This document shows positions 42,284 to 51,664 of a stretch of 64,000 bases of DNA, piece by piece; the first letter of the stretch is position 1; each line of letters begins with the position of its first letter. Made by a program: the position numbers and the translations under genes. The notes below the pieces were generated by a model. The model was not told the origin of the DNA and ran no database searches. It worked only from the letters and a program-made list of their open reading frames with translations. This stretch comes from Amycolatopsis sp. NBC_01488 (GTDB lineage: Bacteria > Actinomycetota > Actinomycetes > Mycobacteriales > Pseudonocardiaceae): positions 1,368,001-1,432,000 of the forward strand of contig NZ_CP109434.1 in the NCBI RefSeq assembly GCF_036227105.1. The letters run 5' to 3'.

Positions 42284-44134
42284 CTAGTGGCGTCGGTAGG
42301 ACAGGCCGTACCCGTACGGGAACAACGCCTGCTGCCCGTCACCGACGTTGATCGGTTCCTGCGCGGAACTCTTCGGCCAGGTGAAGCTCAGCTTCCCGGT
42401 CGGGTTGTAGTCGCCGTACAGCACGTCCGCGACGCCGGCGCCCTCCGAACCCGGCAGCCAAGCCGCCACCAGCCCGTCGATCGACGGCAGCTGCGCCGAA
42501 ATGTCCAACGGCCGCCCGGAAACCGTCACCACGACCAGCGGCACGCCCGAGGCCTTCAACTTGCCGATGAGGGCGACGTCTTCGGCGTCGAGGCCGAGTC
42601 CGTTCGGCCGGTCTCCCTGCCCTTCGGCGTACGGCGTTTCGCCCACCACGGCGACTGCGACCTTGAAGCTGGAGTCGATTCCGTCACCCGCACGGTCATA
42701 GGTCACCTCCGTGCCCTTCCCGGCATCGGAGCGGATGCCGTCGAGGATCGTCGTGCCGGGGATGACCCGCTCGCCGCTCTGGCCCTGCCAGGTCAGCGTC
42801 CAGCCACCCGCCTGGTTGCCCATGTCGTTCGCGTTCTTCCCGGCCACGAAGATCTTGTTGTTCCGCTTCGCGAGCGGCAGTACGTCGTGGGAGTTCTTCA
42901 GCAGCACCTGCGACTCGCGCACCGCCTGCCGCGCCACCGCGCGGTGGGCCGCACTGCCGAAGTCCTTCTGCAGCGAGCGATCCGTGTACGGGTGCTCGAA
43001 CAGGCCCAGCTCGAACTTCTTCGTCAGGATGCGCCGGTTGGCGTCGTCGATGCGCGACATCGGGACGTGTCCGTTTTGGACTTCGGCGCGCAGCGTGTCG
43101 ATGAACTTCTGGTAGTCGTAGGGGACCATCACCATGTCGATCCCGGCGTTGACGGCCTGGCTGACCTCGGCCGCGGTGAACCCGGGCTGGCCGTCGATCT
43201 GGTTGATGCCGTCCCAGTCCGAGATCACGTAGCCCGAGAAGTGCAGCTCGCCCTTCAGCAGGTCGGTGATCAGGAACTTGTTGCCGTGGTCCTTGACGCC
43301 GTTCCAGCTGTTGTAGCTGATCATCACCGAGCCGACGCCGTGGTCGACCGCGGCGCGGAACGGCGGCAGGTGGATGCGGCGCAGCTCGTCGAGGCTGATC
43401 TGCGTGTTGCCCTGGTCGACGCCGCCGGTCGTGCCGCCGTCGCCGATGAAGTGCTTGGCGGTGGCCATGATCGACGTCTTGTCGTCGAGGTTCCGGCCCT
43501 GCATGCCTTCGATGATCACGGAGTTCTCGACGGCGTTGCGCGGGATCTCGCCGAAGGACTCGTACGTGCGGCCCCAGCGGTCGTTGCGGGCCACGCACAG
43601 GCACGGCGCGAAGCCCCACTTCACGCCGGTCGCGGCGGCTTCGTCCGCGGTGACCGCGCCGATCTTCTCGACCAGCCGCGGGTCGTTCGCCGCGCCGAGG
43701 CCGATGTTGTGCGGGAAGATCGTCGCGCCGTAGACGTTGTTGTGGCCGTGCACGGTGTCGGCGCCGTAGACGATCGGGATGCCGAGGCCGGTCGACGTCG
43801 ACGCCGCCTGGTAGGCGTCGATCATGTCCGCCCACCCGGTCGGCGTGTTCGGCGTCGGCGTCGAACCGCCGCCGGAGAGGATGGAGCCGAGCCGGGCGGT
43901 CGCGGACTGGGCGGGCGTCGCGGCCTGGCGCTCGGCCTCGGTCATCTGCCCGATCTTGTCGTCGAGGGTCATCCTCGACATCAGGTCCTTGACCCGCGAG
44001 GACACTGGAGCGTGCGGGTTCTTGTAGAGCGGTGTCACGGCCGCGGAAGCCGCCGGCGTCAACGCGGTACCGGACACGAGCAGAGCAGCGAAGACAGTGG
44101 CGCGCAGTGATCTCTTGGCGCGGAGGACCGACAT
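42284..44134 (-). CDS. Secreted GH3 beta-glucosidase-like glycoside hydrolase
   Basis: 616 residues with a signal peptide of about 31 residues (ending PAASA). The N-terminal GH3 barrel has KIGQMTEAERQ, GIPIVYGADTVHGHNNV, TAKHFIGDGGT and the nucleophile segment GYVISDWDGI. The C-terminal domain has VVVTVSGRPLD, AAWLPGSEGAGVADVLYGDYNPTGKL and ends LFPYGYGLSY. The sequence is close to plant-type and Streptomyces exo-beta-glucanases and glucosidases. Substrate is probably beta-linked glucan or cellobiose-type oligosaccharides (family inference). Confidence 0.94.
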   Translation of the reverse strand: MSVLRAKRSLRATVFAALLVSGTALTPAASAAVTPLYKNPHAPVSSRVKDLMSRMTLDDKIGQMTEAERQAATPAQSATARLGSILSGGGSTPTPNTPTGWADMIDAYQAASTSTGLGIPIVYGADTVHGHNNVYGATIFPHNIGLGAANDPRLVEKIGAVTADEAAATGVKWGFAPCLCVARNDRWGRTYESFGEIPRNAVENSVIIEGMQGRNLDDKTSIMATAKHFIGDGGTTGGVDQGNTQISLDELRRIHLPPFRAAVDHGVGSVMISYNSWNGVKDHGNKFLITDLLKGELHFSGYVISDWDGINQIDGQPGFTAAEVSQAVNAGIDMVMVPYDYQKFIDTLRAEVQNGHVPMSRIDDANRRILTKKFELGLFEHPYTDRSLQKDFGSAAHRAVARQAVRESQVLLKNSHDVLPLAKRNNKIFVAGKNANDMGNQAGGWTLTWQGQSGERVIPGTTILDGIRSDAGKGTEVTYDRAGDGIDSSFKVAVAVVGETPYAEGQGDRPNGLGLDAEDVALIGKLKASGVPLVVVTVSGRPLDISAQLPSIDGLVAAWLPGSEGAGVADVLYGDYNPTGKLSFTWPKSSAQEPINVGDGQQALFPYGYGLSYRRH

Positions 44135-44167
44135 TGTTCCCTCCGAAAACGATCAATCGACCTATAT

Positions 44168-44182
44168 GTTGCGAGCCACAAC
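44168..44182. promoter_or_regulatory. Imperfect palindrome upstream of the GH3 gene
   Basis: GTTGCGAGCCACAAC has GTTG/CAAC arms around a 7-bp centre, 33 bp upstream of the GH3 ATG. It could be a sugar-regulator site, but the symmetry is short. Confidence 0.3.
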
Positions 44183-44252
44183 AAACTAGCTCTCCCACAG
44201 CGTGGCGTCGGTCACAATTCGGTTACAGCGGTCGTCCGGGTACGTTCGCCGT

Positions 44253-44882
44253 GTGCAGTTCGTCCTCGCCTCCCAGTCCCCCGCCCGCCTCGCCCTCCTG
44301 CGCTCCGCGGGCCTCGACCCGGCCGTGTTCGTCTCCGGCGTCGACGAGGACGCCGTCGCCGCTTCGCTGACCGACCCGTCGCCGTCGGAGCTGGTCGCCG
44401 CCCTCGCTTCGGCCAAGGCCGAAGCGGTCGTCGACCAGGTCGCCGCGGCCCACCCGGACGCCGTGATCGTCGCCTGCGACTCGATGCTGAACATCGGCGG
44501 GCAGATGGTCGGCAAACCGGCGAATCCGGACATCGCGCGGCAGCGCTGGGCCGCGATGGCGGGGTCATCCGGTGAACTCCTCACCGGGCACGCGGTCGTC
44601 CGGCTCGACGGCGGAGCGCGGTCCAAGGAGACCAGTGGCTGGGAATCGACCACCGTCCGGTTCGGCACGCCCAGCCCCGAGGAGATCGACGCCTACGTCG
44701 CGACCGGCGAGCCGCTGCACGTGGCCGGCGGGTTCACGATCGACGGCCTGGGCAGCTGGTTCGTCGACGGCCTCGACGGCGGCCACACGAGCGTCATCGG
44801 CATCAGCCTGCCGCTGACGCGCCGGCTGCTCGCCGAGGTCGGCGTGAGTGTCGTGGATCTCTGGCGGCGTTCCGGATCCTGA
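44253..44882 (+). CDS. maf: Maf-family nucleoside triphosphate pyrophosphatase
   Basis: 209 residues. N-terminal FVLASQSPARLALLRSAG is the Maf signature (usual S-x-R/Q-R), with CDSMLNIGGQMVGKP and GGFTIDGLGSWFVDGLDGGHTSVIGISLPL, the conserved acidic and lysine segments. Maf proteins hydrolyse modified or non-canonical nucleotides and can influence septation. Its location between accE and accA3 matches Rv3282 in mycobacteria (recalled). GTG 44253 opens directly with the conserved VQFVLASQSP. Confidence 0.93.
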   Translation: MQFVLASQSPARLALLRSAGLDPAVFVSGVDEDAVAASLTDPSPSELVAALASAKAEAVVDQVAAAHPDAVIVACDSMLNIGGQMVGKPANPDIARQRWAAMAGSSGELLTGHAVVRLDGGARSKETSGWESTTVRFGTPSPEEIDAYVATGEPLHVAGGFTIDGLGSWFVDGLDGGHTSVIGISLPLTRRLLAEVGVSVVDLWRRSGS

Positions 44883-44982
44883 GAAAGGCGCCACACGAAC
44901 GGGCGCTCCGGAAGAGTCCTGCCATGCCTGGCGTTCCTTGCACGAGGCAAGACAGGAAACTTTCGAGCACCGGAGTAGCCCC

Positions 44983-46335
44983 GTGTCTTTCGTACGGACA
45001 TACACCAAGCCGCGGGTGTTCGCGGCCGCGGTTCTCGGCTCGCTCGTCGTCGGCGCCCTCCTCGGCGTCGTCGCACGGCAGACCGAAGCCGGCTGGCTGA
45101 CCGATCTCCTCGACCAGATCGGCACCATCTTCACCACGCTGCTGCAGATCGCGGTGATCCCGCTGGTCTTCACGGCGATCGTGGTCGGCATCAACAGCCT
45201 CCGGAAGCTCGGCGGCGGCCGCACCGCCGCGCGCCTCGGCGGCAAGACGGTGCTGTGGTTCGCGACCACGTCGTTCATCGCCTCGCTGATCGGCATCGCG
45301 ATCGGCCGGATCTTCAACCCGGGTTCGGGTGGCCTCGGCGGCGTGACGGCGACCGCGAAGAACGCCACCAAGGCCGCGCAGAGCGTCGACCACTGGGGCT
45401 CGTGGAGCGCCTTCGTCAACGGGCTGCTGCCGGAGAACTTCGTGAAGGCGTTTGCCGACGGCGAAACGCTGCAGGTGCTGTTCCTCGCGCTGGTCATCGG
45501 CGCGGCCGCGTACAGCCTGGGTGACAAGGCGAAGCCGTTCGTGGACTTCACGACGAGCGTCTTCGAGATCATCCAACGGTACCTCGGCTGGATCGTCCGG
45601 CTGGCCCCGATCGGCATCGTCGGCCTGATCGGCGCGGCGGTGTCCAACTACGGCGACGCGCTGTTCCGGCCGCTGTTCTCCACCACGCTCGCGGTGTACG
45701 TCGGCTGCCTGCTCGTGCTGTTCGTCGTCTACCCGATCCTGCTGCAGTTCGTGGCGAAGGTCAGCCCGCTCAAGTTCTTCGCGAAGGCCGGCACGGCGAT
45801 CCAGTTCGCGTTCGCTTCGCAGTCTTCGGCCGCGACGCTGCCGCTGACCCGCCAGTCCGCGGTGAACCTCGGCGTCCAGCCGGCGTACGCGGCCTTCGCG
45901 ACGCCACTCGGCAGCGCGACCAAGATGGACGGCTGCGCGGCGGTCTTCCCGGCGATCGCGGCGATCTTCGTCGCCAACCTGGCCGGGGTGTCGCTCAACT
46001 TGTGGCAGTACGTCGGCATCGTGGTGGTCGCGGTGGTCGGCGCGCTGGCGACGGCGGGCACCACCGGCTGGCTGACGGCGTTCACGCTGACGACGTCGTT
46101 CATCGGCCTCGACGCCAAGCAGGTGGCGCTCGGCCTGGCGCTGATCTACTCGGTCAACCCGATCATGGACATGATGCGCACGGCGACGAACGTGGCCGGC
46201 CAGATCGTGGTCCCGACGATCGTGGCGCGCAGCGAAGGCCTCCTCGACGACGAGGTCCTCAACGCCCCGACCGACCGTCCCCTGACCACCGACGACGGCT
46301 CGGCGGCCCGCCACGCGGAACCCGCTCCCGCCTGA
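44983..46335 (+). CDS. Dicarboxylate/amino acid:cation symporter (DAACS)
   Basis: 450 residues with eight main helices plus re-entrant loops. Signatures: FTTLLQIAVIPLVFTAIVVGI, the serine-rich FAFASQSSAATLPLT re-entrant loop, GVQPAYAAFATPLGSATKMDGCAA and the NPIMDMMRTATNVAGQ motif, where Asp and Arg fix substrate type. It imports C4-dicarboxylates or acidic amino acids with Na+ or H+. GTG 44983 has GGAG 9 bp upstream. A strong hairpin follows. Confidence 0.93.
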   Translation: MSFVRTYTKPRVFAAAVLGSLVVGALLGVVARQTEAGWLTDLLDQIGTIFTTLLQIAVIPLVFTAIVVGINSLRKLGGGRTAARLGGKTVLWFATTSFIASLIGIAIGRIFNPGSGGLGGVTATAKNATKAAQSVDHWGSWSAFVNGLLPENFVKAFADGETLQVLFLALVIGAAAYSLGDKAKPFVDFTTSVFEIIQRYLGWIVRLAPIGIVGLIGAAVSNYGDALFRPLFSTTLAVYVGCLLVLFVVYPILLQFVAKVSPLKFFAKAGTAIQFAFASQSSAATLPLTRQSAVNLGVQPAYAAFATPLGSATKMDGCAAVFPAIAAIFVANLAGVSLNLWQYVGIVVVAVVGALATAGTTGWLTAFTLTTSFIGLDAKQVALGLALIYSVNPIMDMMRTATNVAGQIVVPTIVARSEGLLDDEVLNAPTDRPLTTDDGSAARHAEPAPA

Positions 46336-46348
46336 CCCGCGAGTCCGA

Positions 46349-46383
46349 TGAAGGCCGCCTCGAGTTCCTCGGGGCGGCCTTCA
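46349..46383. terminator. Bidirectional hairpin terminator after the symporter gene
   Basis: A 16-bp stem with one mismatch, TGAAGGCCGCCTCGAG (46349-46364) against CTCGGGGCGGCCTTCA (46368-46383), with a 3-nt loop. It separates the convergent symporter and exported-protein genes. Confidence 0.85.
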
Positions 46384-46390
46384 CGGCGTT

Positions 46391-47113
46391 TCAGGCAGGG
46401 CAGGCGCGGAGGTCGGTGCGGGTGAGACGGATGTCCGGCCAGCCGCGCAGGTCCGACGGCGCCGTGTACCGGCGCGTGCAGCCCACCGACTTGCCGGTCA
46501 GGTCGTACACCTGGCCCAGCACCGGGGCCGCGTCGCACTTGGGGGTGCCCGACTCGACGCCCGGGCAGTCGTGGCGGACCACGATCACGTCCGGGCGGCC
46601 GTCGGCCGTGACGTCGTAGAGGGACAACGTCCCCGCGTCCGCGAAGTACGGCTTGCCCGGCGCCTGCCACACCCCGCCGCTCGCGACCAGCAGCTCGCCG
46701 TACGCCGCGGTGCCCTGGTCGCCGACGTCCCCGCGGACCAGGCAGGCCGGGGCCGAGCCGTCGATGCAGCGCAGCGAGTTCGGGTCCAGCCGCACACCCA
46801 GCTGGGCGATCGACAGCTCGAACACCGTGCCCGGCGCGGGCCCGACGCGCACGCGCGCCGAACCGCCGGACGCGTCGGTCAGCAGCACCACCGGCGTCCC
46901 GCCGACCGACACCGCGGCGAGCTGGCGGCACGGCCCGCCGCCGCAGGTGACCACGGCGGACACCGGGGCGGCCGCGGGTGCGGACGCGCCGGCGGGCGCC
47001 TCGGGCCGCGGCCGCAGCACGAACACCGCGCCGATCGCGCCGAAGGTCACCACCGCGGCCAGCACCGCGGTGAGCAGCGCCGACCGAGGCGTGCGCGCCG
47101 CCGAAGTCCGCAT
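46391..47113 (-). CDS. Membrane-anchored exported protein of unknown function
   Basis: 240 residues. A short basic N-terminus, one transmembrane helix (about 12-33), an Ala/Pro linker, then an extracytoplasmic domain of about 185 residues with several cysteines likely in disulfides. LYDVTADGRPDVIVVRHDC has the Asp-rich look of an FG-GAP/VCBS-type repeat. I do not recognise the family. The ATG 47113 is chosen because the helix starts 10 residues later; no strong ribosome site is evident. It is divergent from the following gene by about 110-130 bp. Confidence 0.7.
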   Translation of the reverse strand: MRTSAARTPRSALLTAVLAAVVTFGAIGAVFVLRPRPEAPAGASAPAAAPVSAVVTCGGGPCRQLAAVSVGGTPVVLLTDASGGSARVRVGPAPGTVFELSIAQLGVRLDPNSLRCIDGSAPACLVRGDVGDQGTAAYGELLVASGGVWQAPGKPYFADAGTLSLYDVTADGRPDVIVVRHDCPGVESGTPKCDAAPVLGQVYDLTGKSVGCTRRYTAPSDLRGWPDIRLTRTDLRACPA

Positions 47114-47243
47114 GAGACAGAGCGTAAGCCGCGTCGCGACTGTGTGTGGGCAGCGGCCCGGCGGGGTGTGGCTGAAATCCCCCGGCCGTGCACACGTCGG
47201 AGGCAACCTCGGATAGCGGAGCGTGTCCGTCTATGTTGTCCGG

Positions 47244-47519
47244 GTGACGAACCCGAACCTTCCTCCCGCCCTCTACCTTCCGACGGGCCCGGCCAGCGCC
47301 GAGACCGAAGGCGCGTCGATCGAGCTGCGCCGCACCCCGGACGGCCGCACCGCCCTGGTCGCGTTCACCGCGCTCGACCGGCTGATCGACTGCTGCGGCG
47401 AGCACCAGCCGTGGGTGCTGGTCAACACTGAGCACCTGCCGAAGGTCCACGCGGCGAACCCGTACGACGTCATCGTGCTCGACTCGCCGCTGCCCCAGGA
47501 GCTGCGCCACCACGTCTGA
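47244..47519 (+). CDS. Small SAV_915-like protein
   Basis: 91 residues from GTG 47244, or 98 from GTG 47223. The fold looks like the SseB N-terminal/SAV_915 group common in actinobacteria: [41 protein letters not shown]. Role unknown. TATGTT at 47232-47237 lies 6 bp before GTG 47244, so a leaderless start is possible; GGAG at 47218-47221 is too close to serve GTG 47223. Confidence 0.6.
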   Translation: MTNPNLPPALYLPTGPASAETEGASIELRRTPDGRTALVAFTALDRLIDCCGEHQPWVLVNTEHLPKVHAANPYDVIVLDSPLPQELRHHV

Positions 47520-47625
47520 GCGTGGTTCAGCTCTCACTCAAGAGACTCCCGACGCCAGGTCCGTAGACTCCCCGGTACCGCGAGGGCGGTCAGCAATGCA
47601 GCTGTCGGGACGCAGGAGGTGCGGG

Positions 47626-49419
47626 GTGGCCGAGCAGGTCGGCGAATCCACCGGTGGTCCGGTGACCAAGATCCTGGTCGCCAACCGGGGCGAGATCGCG
47701 GTACGCGTGATCAGAGCCGCCAAGGACGCTGGCCTGGCCAGCGTGGCGGTGTACGCCGACCCGGACCGCGACGCACCGCACGTGCGCCTGGCCGACGAGG
47801 CCTTCGCGCTCGGCGGCACCACGGCTGCGGAGAGCTACCTGAACTCCGACAAGCTGCTCGACGCCGCCAAGCGCGCGGGCGCCGACTCGGTGCACCCGGG
47901 CTACGGCTTCCTCTCCGAGAACGCGGACTTCGCCCAGGCCGTCATCGACGCCGGGCTGACCTGGATCGGGCCGAGCCCGCAGGCCATCCGCGACCTCGGC
48001 GACAAGGTCACCGCCCGCCACATCGCGATGCGCGCGGGCGCGCCGCTGGTGCCGGGCACCAAGGAGCCCGTCAAGGACGCCGGCGAGATCATCGCGTTCG
48101 CCGACGAGCACGGCCTGCCGGTGGCCATCAAGGCCGCGTTCGGCGGCGGCGGCCGCGGCCTGAAGGTCGCGCGCACCCGCGAAGAGATCCCGGAGCTGTT
48201 CGAGTCGGCGACGCGGGAGGCGGTCGCCGCGTTCGGCCGCGGCGAGTGCTTCGTCGAGCGCTACCTGGACAAGCCGCGCCACGTCGAGGCGCAGGTGCTG
48301 GCCGACATGCACGGCACCGCGATCGTCGTCGGCACCCGCGACTGCTCGCTGCAGCGACGGCACCAGAAGCTCGTCGAGGAGGCGCCCGCGCCGTTCCTGA
48401 GCGACGAGCAGCGCAAGCGCATCCACGAGTCCGCGAAGGCGATCTGCAAAGAAGCCGGCTACTACGGCGCCGGCACCGTCGAGTACCTCGTCGCCACCGA
48501 CGGCACGATCTCGTTCCTCGAGGTCAACACGCGCCTGCAGGTCGAGCACCCGGTGTCGGAGGAGACCACGGGCCTCGACCTCGTCCGCGAGATGTTCCGC
48601 ATCGCGCGCGGCGAGAAGCTGCGGATCACCGAGGACCCCGAGCCGCGCGGCCACTCGATCGAGTTCCGCATCAACGGCGAGGACGCCGGCCGCGGCTTCC
48701 TGCCCGCGCCGGGCACCGTGACGAAGTTCGTCGCGCCGAGCGGCCCGGGCGTGCGCGTCGACTCCGGTGTCGAGTCCGGCAGCGTGATCGGCGGCCAGTT
48801 CGACTCGATGCTGGCGAAGCTGATCGTCACGGGGTCGGACCGGAACAACGCCCTCGAACGCAGCCGTCGCGCCCTGGCCGAGATGGTCGTCGAAGGCATG
48901 GCGACGGTGCTGCCGTTCGACCGCGTGATCGTCGACGACCCCGCGTTCATCGGCGACGAGACCGGTTTCAGCGTGCACACGCGCTGGATCGAGACCGAGT
49001 TCGACAACAAGATCGAGCCGTTCGTCGCGCCGGACGTCGAGACCCCCGAAGAGGAGCCCCGGCAGAACGTCGTCGTCGAGATCGGCGGGCGGCGGCTCGA
49101 GGTGTCGCTGCCGGGCGGGTTCGCACTCGAGGGCGGCGGCGGAGGCGGCACCGCCGTCAAGGCGAAGCCGCGCAAGCGGACCGGCGGCGGCAAGGCCGCG
49201 GTCAGCGGTGACGCCGTCACCGCGCCGATGCAGGGCACCATCGTCAAGGTCGCCGTCGAAGAGGGCCAGACGGTCGAAGCCGGCGAGCTGATCGTCGTCC
49301 TCGAGGCGATGAAGATGGAGAACCCGGTCACCGCCCACAAAGCGGGCACCGTGACCGGCCTTTCGGTCGAGGTCGGCGCCGCCGTGACGCAGGGCACGCA
49401 GCTTCTCGAGATCAAGTAG
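47626..49419 (+). CDS. accA3: Acyl-CoA carboxylase alpha subunit (biotin carboxylase + BCCP)
   Basis: 597 residues. Biotin carboxylase domains occupy about 15-465: [21 protein letters not shown], the ATP loop [13 protein letters not shown] and [23 protein letters not shown] 100-residue linker leads to the biotinyl domain with its target lysine in [11 protein letters not shown]. It supplies carboxybiotin to AccD-type beta subunits. GTG 47626 has a perfect AGGAGG 6 bp upstream, so the upstream in-frame ATG at 47596 is rejected. The length matches mycobacterial AccA3. Confidence 0.97.
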   Translation: MAEQVGESTGGPVTKILVANRGEIAVRVIRAAKDAGLASVAVYADPDRDAPHVRLADEAFALGGTTAAESYLNSDKLLDAAKRAGADSVHPGYGFLSENADFAQAVIDAGLTWIGPSPQAIRDLGDKVTARHIAMRAGAPLVPGTKEPVKDAGEIIAFADEHGLPVAIKAAFGGGGRGLKVARTREEIPELFESATREAVAAFGRGECFVERYLDKPRHVEAQVLADMHGTAIVVGTRDCSLQRRHQKLVEEAPAPFLSDEQRKRIHESAKAICKEAGYYGAGTVEYLVATDGTISFLEVNTRLQVEHPVSEETTGLDLVREMFRIARGEKLRITEDPEPRGHSIEFRINGEDAGRGFLPAPGTVTKFVAPSGPGVRVDSGVESGSVIGGQFDSMLAKLIVTGSDRNNALERSRRALAEMVVEGMATVLPFDRVIVDDPAFIGDETGFSVHTRWIETEFDNKIEPFVAPDVETPEEEPRQNVVVEIGGRRLEVSLPGGFALEGGGGGGTAVKAKPRKRTGGGKAAVSGDAVTAPMQGTIVKVAVEEGQTVEAGELIVVLEAMKMENPVTAHKAGTVTGLSVEVGAAVTQGTQLLEIK

Positions 49420-49445
49420 CGCAGTTCGTTACAGATGTCGTGGTG

Positions 49446-49464
49446 GGCCGCCCCCGGGGCGGCC
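49446..49464. terminator. GC-rich hairpin after accA3
   Basis: GGCCGCCCC and GGGGCGGCC pair around a central C (49446-49464), 26 bp beyond the accA3 stop and 14 bp before the next start. It may partly terminate transcription. Confidence 0.5.
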
Positions 49465-49477
49465 TACCATCGACTAC

Positions 49478-50014
49478 GTGACCGAAGTCCCGTCTCCGCA
49501 GCTGCGGATCAGCGACCAGAACCGCGAATCCGCGCTGACCGCGCTCGGTGAGCACATGAGCGCGGGGCGGATCGACATCGACGAGTACGGCGAGCGCTCG
49601 GCGCGGATCACCGCGGCGAAGACCCGCGGCGAGCTCGTCGAGATCTTCGCCGACCTGCCGGCCCCGCACCCGCGCTACGACGACGCCCCGCAGGCCGTCG
49701 CGCCGCCGCAGCCGGCCCCGGAAGCCGCCCCGGCACCACGGCCGCCGAGCCCACCGAACGGCTGGACCGGCGGGCAGCGGTTCGTCGCCGCGTTCCTCCC
49801 GCTGATCTGGATCGCGACCATCGCGCTGATCGCCACCGGCGTCGTGCACGGGACGCTCGTCCTCGTCCCGATCGGGCTGAGCATCTTCGGCCGGGCGATG
49901 TGGGGTCACGGCGGCGGCCACCACGACCACCGCGACCGGCACCTGCGCGAGCGGGAGCGCCGCCGCGAGCTGCGCGACTCCTACCGCGACCACCGGCGCG
50001 GCCTGGACCGCTGA
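49478..50014 (+). CDS. DUF1707 (SHOCT-like) membrane protein
   Basis: 178 residues. The DUF1707 domain occupies residues 8-60: LRISDQNRESALTALGEHMSAGRIDIDEYGERSARITAAKTRGELVEIFADLP. A Pro/Ala linker, two hydrophobic helices (about 100-140) and a His/Arg-rich basic tail follow. DUF1707 proteins are actinobacterial and often precede membrane or signalling modules; function is unknown. It begins a run of three close genes ending in a histidine kinase, possibly one operon. Confidence 0.87.
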   Translation: MTEVPSPQLRISDQNRESALTALGEHMSAGRIDIDEYGERSARITAAKTRGELVEIFADLPAPHPRYDDAPQAVAPPQPAPEAAPAPRPPSPPNGWTGGQRFVAAFLPLIWIATIALIATGVVHGTLVLVPIGLSIFGRAMWGHGGGHHDHRDRHLRERERRRELRDSYRDHRRGLDR

Positions 50015-50020
50015 TCCGCC

Positions 50021-50410
50021 GTGAGCGACATGCTGCTGAGCGACGCCGAGCGCCAGGACGCCCTGGACGTCCTCGAAGAGCACGTCCGCACCGGACGTCT
50101 CGACATCGACGAGTACGGCACCCGCTCGGCCAAGGTCACCGCGGCCAAGCGGGTCAGCGAGCTCGTCCCGCTGTTCGACGACCTGCCATCGCCGCGGCCG
50201 AGCGCCCTGCTCAACGGCGCCACCGCGCCGCAGGTGCCGGTCATGTCCGGGGGGAGCCCGCTGGCGAACTTCCTGACCCGTGGTGCGGTCCCGATCGCGA
50301 TCATCCTCGCGGTCGCGGTGCTCATCCTGTCCCGCGGCAGGCTGCTGATCATCTCGATCGCGCTGCCGATGGTGGTCGCGATGCTCGCGGGGCCCCGCCG
50401 CCGGCGCTGA
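50021..50410 (+). CDS. DUF1707 (SHOCT-like) membrane protein, second copy
   Basis: 129 residues. DUF1707 at residues 4-58 (LLSDAERQDALDVLEEHVRTGRLDIDEYGTRSAKVTAAKRVSELVPLFDDLP), then two hydrophobic helices. It starts 6 bp after the first copy and ends 18 bp before the kinase. Two DUF1707 proteins next to a kinase suggest a membrane sensory role (inference from position only). Confidence 0.87.
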   Translation: MSDMLLSDAERQDALDVLEEHVRTGRLDIDEYGTRSAKVTAAKRVSELVPLFDDLPSPRPSALLNGATAPQVPVMSGGSPLANFLTRGAVPIAIILAVAVLILSRGRLLIISIALPMVVAMLAGPRRRR

Positions 50411-50428
50411 GCCTGCGAGAATCACCTC

Positions 50429-51586
50429 GTGATGGGCGTGGTTCCGGGCGCACTGGACGCTCGAGGAGAACGGGTGGCGGGCCCGATCTTCACCGTCGTC
50501 GGCCTCGCCGGGCTCGCCGCGTGCGTGATCTGGGGACCCGGAGTCCGGGGCGCCACGCTGGTCGTCGTGGTGGCGGCGGCGATGTGGGTGCCGCTGCTGA
50601 TCCCGCTGTTCCCGCACCGGCGGACGCACCCCTGGCTCGCCGCCGGCTACTACGCCGGGGTGCTCGCGGCCGCGACCGTGCTGGTGACGCGCGACGACAC
50701 GTTCATGGGCTTCGCGTCCTTCGGCTACCCGCTCGCCTTCGTGCTCTTCCCGGCGCGCTGGGGGTTCTTCGCGGTGGCGGCGACGGCGACGCTGCCGCTG
50801 CTGGCCGCGAACGCGGATTCGCGCAGCCCGGCCTGGGTCCTGGTCCTGTCGATGGCCGGGCCGCTGCTGTACGCCGCGTGGTTCGTCGGCGCGGAGAGCG
50901 AGCAGCGGCGCAAGGCGAACGTCCGGCTGGAAGCCGCGCTCGAGGAGAACGCGGACCTGCACGCGCGGCTGGTGGCCCAGGCGCGGGAAGCCGGCGTGCT
51001 CGACGAGCGGCAGCGGATGGCCCGCGAAATCCACGACACGCTGGCCCAGGGCCTGACCGGGATCGTCACCCAGCTGGAGGCCGCCGAGGGCCCGGACCGG
51101 GAGCGGCGGCTGGACCGGGTTCGGTCGCTCGCCCGCGACAGCCTCGGCGAAGCACGTCGCGCGGTACAGGCTTTGCGGCCGGAGCCGCTCGCCGAAGCCC
51201 AGCTGCCGGAAGCGCTTTCCCGGCTGGCCCGGCGCGTCTCCGAGACGTCCGGGGTCGCGGTCCGGGTGGAGACGACCGGGGACGCCCGGCCCCTGCTGCC
51301 CGACCTGGAGGAGACGCTCTACCGCGTTGCCCAGGAGGCGCTGGCGAACGCGGAGAAGCACGCGAAGGCGTCGCGGATCGGGCTGACACTGTCCTATGCG
51401 GACGATCTGGTGCTGCTCGACGTCGTCGACGACGGCGTCGGCTTCGGCCCCGGCGACCAGGGCGACGGCACCGGGTTCGGGCTGGAGGCGATGCGGCAGC
51501 GCGTCCGGCGGGTGGCGGGGACGCTGGCGATCGAAAGCGCGCCGGGCAGCGGCACCGCCATCAGCGCCCAGGTTCCGGCCCTCTGA
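50429..51586 (+). CDS. NarL-type sensor histidine kinase without adjacent regulator
   Basis: 385 residues. Five or six transmembrane helices in the first 160 residues, then a coiled linker, a HisKA_3 dimerisation domain with the phosphoacceptor His in MAREIHDTLAQGLTGIVTQLEAAE, and a HATPase domain (EETLYRVAQEALANAEKHAKAS, DDGVGFGPGDQGDGTGFGLEAMRQRV). Kinases of this type usually pair with a NarL regulator in the next gene; none follows here. The NarL-type regulator at 10301 is also an orphan, but a link is speculative. Confidence 0.92.
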   Translation: MMGVVPGALDARGERVAGPIFTVVGLAGLAACVIWGPGVRGATLVVVVAAAMWVPLLIPLFPHRRTHPWLAAGYYAGVLAAATVLVTRDDTFMGFASFGYPLAFVLFPARWGFFAVAATATLPLLAANADSRSPAWVLVLSMAGPLLYAAWFVGAESEQRRKANVRLEAALEENADLHARLVAQAREAGVLDERQRMAREIHDTLAQGLTGIVTQLEAAEGPDRERRLDRVRSLARDSLGEARRAVQALRPEPLAEAQLPEALSRLARRVSETSGVAVRVETTGDARPLLPDLEETLYRVAQEALANAEKHAKASRIGLTLSYADDLVLLDVVDDGVGFGPGDQGDGTGFGLEAMRQRVRRVAGTLAIESAPGSGTAISAQVPAL

Positions 51587-51664
51587 GATTGCTCCTTTCG
51601 CCGGGCAACCGGCTCCCCCTCCCGGACGTGGTGATCGTGCAGGTCGGGGGAAAAGGAGACAGCC

